Source: Candidatus Bipolaricaulota bacterium (GTDB lineage: Bacteria; Bipolaricaulota; Bipolaricaulia; UBA7950; UBA9294). From it: DNA of 16,672 bases. Below the pieces are notes generated by a model that saw nothing but the letters and a program-made list of their open reading frames with translations, did not search any database and was not told the origin of the DNA. Positions 13,328-16,672 of this stretch are shown here, in pieces. The position numbers and the translations under genes are program-made. Where the stretch lies: NCBI GenBank assembly GCA_023132545.1, contig JAGLYB010000107.1:1-16672 (forward strand). The letters are read 5' to 3'. Every line of letters starts with the position of its first letter. Position 1 is the first letter of the stretch.

Positions 13328-16102
13328 ATGGAACAACATCCAAAGGACAAAATACTCGTTCTTTCGAACAACGACCCGTCGCAGCTTCCCCTATCGCAAG
13401 CACTACAAGATCTCGGGTACCTGACTGAGTATTCTCGCCTAAGTGAAATCTCTCCCTCACTTGACAGCGATACTCATGCCATTATCCTGATACCGGATGA
13501 ATCAGGTACGGCTACCCTTGATGCAACAATCGCTTGTATTCAAGAAGCTTGGGATGCCCCCATTCTCATTACCGATTGCGAATTGCCTCCAGGATCATTC
13601 CCCATCCAGACCGCCCATCTTGGGGCAAGTCAAATCCCGGCAAGCTTGTCCGGGAAGAGCCTGGACTGCGCTATCGCGCGCGCTCATGAGTTCCATTCTT
13701 TGCATTCCCAACTTGAGCATTACCGCAAGCTACTACAGGGGGCTCCCGTTGGTGTTTTCAAGATTGCAGACGGCAAAATGACCTACGTAAACGACTATCT
13801 CCTCGAAAGAACAGGCTACACAATGGAGCAAATCCGAACCCTTCGGCTCGAAGAATTCTTCGTTCCCGAAGACCGACTTCGATTCATCGAGGCCATGAAA
13901 GAGTTGCCCCTGCGGCCTTCTGATGCGCCACCCAACGTGTATCGATTTCTCGCCCTCAATGGGCAAACCTTCGTTGGAGAAATCAGATCGAAGGTGCTCT
14001 CTCAAGCCGGCAAACTTAAGATCGAGGGAACGATCCGCGATATCACCCAAGAAACGCGCATCATGCAGCTGCATCGCATTGTTCTCGAATTGACAGAGGT
14101 TATTCTTGCGGAACACGACATCGATAAGATACTTCAGCTCGTGCTGGACACGATTGTCGAATACAGCGGCTTCCGGCGTGCCTTGCTCACGCTTTACGAT
14201 CTATCCATTCCCGTTCCCTTCGAGGGCGACGTATACAAGATGCTGACATCCGGGCTAACTCTCGAAGAGAAGGAAGCCATCCTCGCCAAAGATCCAATCC
14301 CCATCCGGCAGCGAAAGGCAATCTACTCCGATCGATTCAAGCTGGGCTCCGCTTACTACATCCCACACGACAAGACGCCTTGGTTGGAAAGCCATGGCAT
14401 CACAGGGACTGTTGCTGTCGAAGGCTGGCATCCCGACGACTACCTATTCATTCCACTACGAGGCATTGGGGGAATCATCGGCAGCATTTCGGTGGACGAT
14501 CCAGTCGATCATAACGTACCGACTGTAGCGTCGATCGAGCCAGTGGCTTTCCTGGCAAATTTCGCCGCATTTGCTGTTGAGCGAGTGTTCAAATTGAGGC
14601 AGATGCAAAAGCAAGCGGATCAACTTCACGGACTTGCCGCCCTTGGTGCCGAATTGGCAAAGGTCAATAACGAGCGCTCGCTGTGTGAGATCGCCGCCGA
14701 GCGAGTACAGGAGAGCATGGACTACGATGTCTGTGGCATCTACCTTCTTGACGGCATGCGGTTTGTCCACGAAGCGGTCGCAGCTCGAGATGGCTTCCCG
14801 CAGACGGAAATCTCTGAGAAAGGTACCCGTGTAATTGCCAAGGGACCTGGAATCAACCGCTGGGTCCTACAACACGGAGAGCCGGCAATTATTCCCGACG
14901 TGTCCAAGAACCCCATTTATGATGGTACTCGAGAGACAATCAGGTCCTATATCGCCATGCCCATTCACGGACGCAAAGGCACGATTGGAGTGATTTACAC
15001 CGCGTGTCAGCGACTGGCCGCATTCGGCGATCAGGATCTTGAAATCCTTTCGACAGTGGCGAGCCACCTGGCGACCGCCTTGTCTGCTCTTCGCCGTCGG
15101 AGCGCCCTAAATCGAATCTTCTCGTTCGGGCAGCAACTTGCAGTCGCATCCACGGAATCGCAGGCCATTACGAGTACGCTGGATTTTCTGGTTGCGCAAT
15201 TCGATTTTCAGCTTAGTTCGATCCTGATGCTTCAAGAGGATGGCACACTCCGCGTAGACGGCGTTGGCGGGGCCTACAGCGAGACCCGAATTAGCAAAGG
15301 ATGGAAAACGACCAAGGACAGCGGTATCGTCGGATGGGTGGCTCGGAACAAGAAATCAGCGGTGGTGCTTGATGTTTCCAAGGATGATCGTTATTACGAG
15401 GCATTTCCCGGCACGAGTTCCGAATTAGCCGTTCCCATTCTGTTCAATGACAACTTGTTGGGAGCCATCAATATTGAGAGCCCGCAAGTCGGATTCTTTG
15501 ATGACGAGGACCGCCGGTTGATTGAAGTTGTCGCCAATCATCTAGCCATTGCCCTGTCTAATATCTCATCGCGAGCCGATCTCCGCGAACAAGCTGTTCG
15601 TGATCCATTGACGGGGTTGTTCAATCGCCACTATTTCAACTCCATCATCGCCTCAGAGCTAAGCCGAAGTGATCGGTACGAACGACCGTTGTCTCTGATG
15701 ATGGTAGATGTTGACGGCTTCCGAGCCGTCAACAACAAGTTGGGACACCTTCAGGGAGACGAGGTTTTGCAGAACGTCGCTCGCATGCTTGAGAAGAACG
15801 TCAGGGATGCTGATCGTGTAATTCGCTATGGTGGAGACGAGTTTCTCATCTTCATGCCGGAGACCAATGGTCAGAGAGACGCTCAGCTCGTCGCGGATCG
15901 TTTGCGGCAAGAGATCGGATCAGTCCTCGAAGGAACCGGCGCTGACGAATTGGGGCTAAGTCTCGGATTGAGCATCGGGATCTATTCTCGACACCCTCGC
16001 GAAAGCAAGACACTGGAAGAGATTCTTGAGGAAGTCGATCAGCGAATGTATGCCGACAAGCGGGCGAAAAACGAAGATCGAGCCGATGACTATCGCCGTT
16101 AG
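13328..16102 (+). CDS. Diguanylate cyclase with REC-like, PAS and three GAF domains
   Basis: The product has 924 residues and no membrane segment. Residues 7-122 resemble a receiver fold (KILVLSNNDP, a GA step near 99), but the phospho-acceptor Asp is absent: the strand reads AIILIPDESG (51-60). A PAS domain follows (about 131-244, ending IRDITQET), then three GAF-like domains (about 250-425, 430-595, 598-755). The GGDEF domain (about 760-915) has DPLTGLFNRHYF, MVDVDGFRAVNN, and an intact GGDEF at 835-839. The RxxD inhibitory site RDAD (826-829) is five residues upstream, so product inhibition by c-di-GMP is expected. It therefore should make c-di-GMP from GTP under control of small ligands sensed by PAS/GAF. 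AAGGTGAGG across the era stop serves as ribosome-binding site. Confidence 0.93.
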   Translation: MEQHPKDKILVLSNNDPSQLPLSQALQDLGYLTEYSRLSEISPSLDSDTHAIILIPDESGTATLDATIACIQEAWDAPILITDCELPPGSFPIQTAHLGASQIPASLSGKSLDCAIARAHEFHSLHSQLEHYRKLLQGAPVGVFKIADGKMTYVNDYLLERTGYTMEQIRTLRLEEFFVPEDRLRFIEAMKELPLRPSDAPPNVYRFLALNGQTFVGEIRSKVLSQAGKLKIEGTIRDITQETRIMQLHRIVLELTEVILAEHDIDKILQLVLDTIVEYSGFRRALLTLYDLSIPVPFEGDVYKMLTSGLTLEEKEAILAKDPIPIRQRKAIYSDRFKLGSAYYIPHDKTPWLESHGITGTVAVEGWHPDDYLFIPLRGIGGIIGSISVDDPVDHNVPTVASIEPVAFLANFAAFAVERVFKLRQMQKQADQLHGLAALGAELAKVNNERSLCEIAAERVQESMDYDVCGIYLLDGMRFVHEAVAARDGFPQTEISEKGTRVIAKGPGINRWVLQHGEPAIIPDVSKNPIYDGTRETIRSYIAMPIHGRKGTIGVIYTACQRLAAFGDQDLEILSTVASHLATALSALRRRSALNRIFSFGQQLAVASTESQAITSTLDFLVAQFDFQLSSILMLQEDGTLRVDGVGGAYSETRISKGWKTTKDSGIVGWVARNKKSAVVLDVSKDDRYYEAFPGTSSELAVPILFNDNLLGAINIESPQVGFFDDEDRRLIEVVANHLAIALSNISSRADLREQAVRDPLTGLFNRHYFNSIIASELSRSDRYERPLSLMMVDVDGFRAVNNKLGHLQGDEVLQNVARMLEKNVRDADRVIRYGGDEFLIFMPETNGQRDAQLVADRLRQEIGSVLEGTGADELGLSLGLSIGIYSRHPRESKTLEEILEEVDQRMYADKRAKNEDRADDYRR

Positions 16103-16672
16103 GCAACTTCATACTCTCGAGGATCTGCGAGCAGCCGTTACACTTCAGCAAACAGTGCTCGGAGAACGATCCCACCCGATCTGGCAACTACCCCATCTTC
16201 TTCATATTCAGCAGAGCGGTGGTTTCTTGCTAGGGGCTCGCGAAACGGCCCCCAAGGCTTCCGACACGTTTCACGGAATTCTGATCGATCTGATTGCCGA
16301 GGTCGATGGCTACCCCGCGCGCAGAACCGTAGCTTGGGGCGTGGATCCGCAGCTGCGAAACCGTGGAATTGGATTGAGATTACGGGAGATCGAGCGTCGT
16401 TCTCTGCAAAAATTGGGTGTCGATTTGGTGTACTGGGACGTCGATCCGCTGAGCAGCGTCAAACTGCATATCGCTCTCAACAAACTGGGGGGAATCGTTA
16501 CCGCGTACAGCCGCAACGCGCTCGGAAGTTCAAACGATGACGGCCCCCCCGGAGTGGCCACCGATCGCGTCCGAGTGGAATGGTGGATCGACTCGCCGCG
16601 AGTGACCGGTAGGATGGAACACGAGGTCTCTCTGCCTCATCAACGAATCGGGCTACATGAAATGGCCGTTCT
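16086..16672 (+). CDS. GNAT-superfamily acetyltransferase, 3' partial
   Basis: From ATG 16086, inside the last codons of the diguanylate cyclase (17-nt overlap), a frame stays open to the window end (195 codons). It begins MTIAVRQLHTLEDLRAAVTLQQTVLG. GNAT motif A appears as TVAWGVDPQLRNRGIGLRLRE, whose RNRGIG segment is the acetyl-CoA pyrophosphate loop. It is followed by YWDVDPLSSVKLHIALNKLGGIV and TDRVRVEWWIDS. This order, especially the DPL...NLNKLG and TDR...VEW elements, is what I know from the COG3375 predicted acetyltransferases. The substrate is unknown. The overlap suggests cotranslation with the cyclase. The C-terminus is outside the window. Confidence 0.78.
   Translation, partial: MTIAVRQLHTLEDLRAAVTLQQTVLGERSHPIWQLPHLLHIQQSGGFLLGARETAPKASDTFHGILIDLIAEVDGYPARRTVAWGVDPQLRNRGIGLRLREIERRSLQKLGVDLVYWDVDPLSSVKLHIALNKLGGIVTAYSRNALGSSNDDGPPGVATDRVRVEWWIDSPRVTGRMEHEVSLPHQRIGLHEMAV

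Overview
The window is 16.7 kb of densely packed bacterial chromosome, mid-50s percent GC by eye. Most of it carries conserved housekeeping genes in short operons with overlapping start and stop codons. Each end holds an accessory gene cut by the window edge. The gene set (six-domain ribosomal protein S1, HU, IspE of the MEP isoprenoid pathway, a tRNA-Gln with U1-A72 and encoded CCA) is plainly bacterial. Secreted Thr-Pro-linker proteins, a Memo-family gene next to yicC, and a COG3375-type GNAT are compatible with several deep-branching or uncultivated phyla. I cannot assign a phylum from the sequence alone.

Layout. (1) 2-4049, plus strand: an exported two-gene unit. The first gene is a very large secreted protein, open at its 5' end, with a Thr-Pro linker and a metzincin-like zinc-protease site (HELGHAVSMEHH, downstream Met-turn). 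The second is a signal-peptide protein with a TPR-like C-terminus. (2) 4050-4412: the only gene-poor gap, holding tRNA-Gln(CUG) on the minus strand with its own promoter, several hairpins, and a promoter for the next operon. (3) 4413-6712, plus: Memo-family protein, yicC, gmk, with overlapping reading frames. (4) A hairpin at 6732-6760 lies between convergent operons. (5) 12263 down to 6787, minus: HutI-like amidohydrolase, ispE, cmk, plsC, rpsA, hup, probably one long transcript with a promoter upstream of the amidohydrolase. (6) 12264-12396: divergent promoter region. (7) 12397-16672, plus: era, a large REC-like/PAS/GAFx3/GGDEF diguanylate cyclase, and the start of a GNAT acetyltransferase.

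How the genes relate. The minus operon links nucleotide metabolism (cmk), isoprenoid and phospholipid synthesis (ispE, plsC), translation (rpsA) and nucleoid structure (hup). The cmk-plsC-rpsA order is a recurring bacterial arrangement. The plus operon with gmk supplies GDP. The era operon couples a ribosome-assembly GTPase to a c-di-GMP synthase by a 4-nt gap.

I see no CRISPR array, integrase, transposase, toxin-antitoxin pair or phage gene, and no clear new multi-gene system. The observations most worth checking are: the amidohydrolase that appears to have lost its metal site yet sits translationally coupled to ispE; a 22-codon leader ORF with a perfect ribosome-binding site and an internal hairpin directly before rpsA, which has no good site of its own; the era-diguanylate cyclase pairing; the metzincin-like secreted protein; and in-frame repeat tails on IspE and S1.
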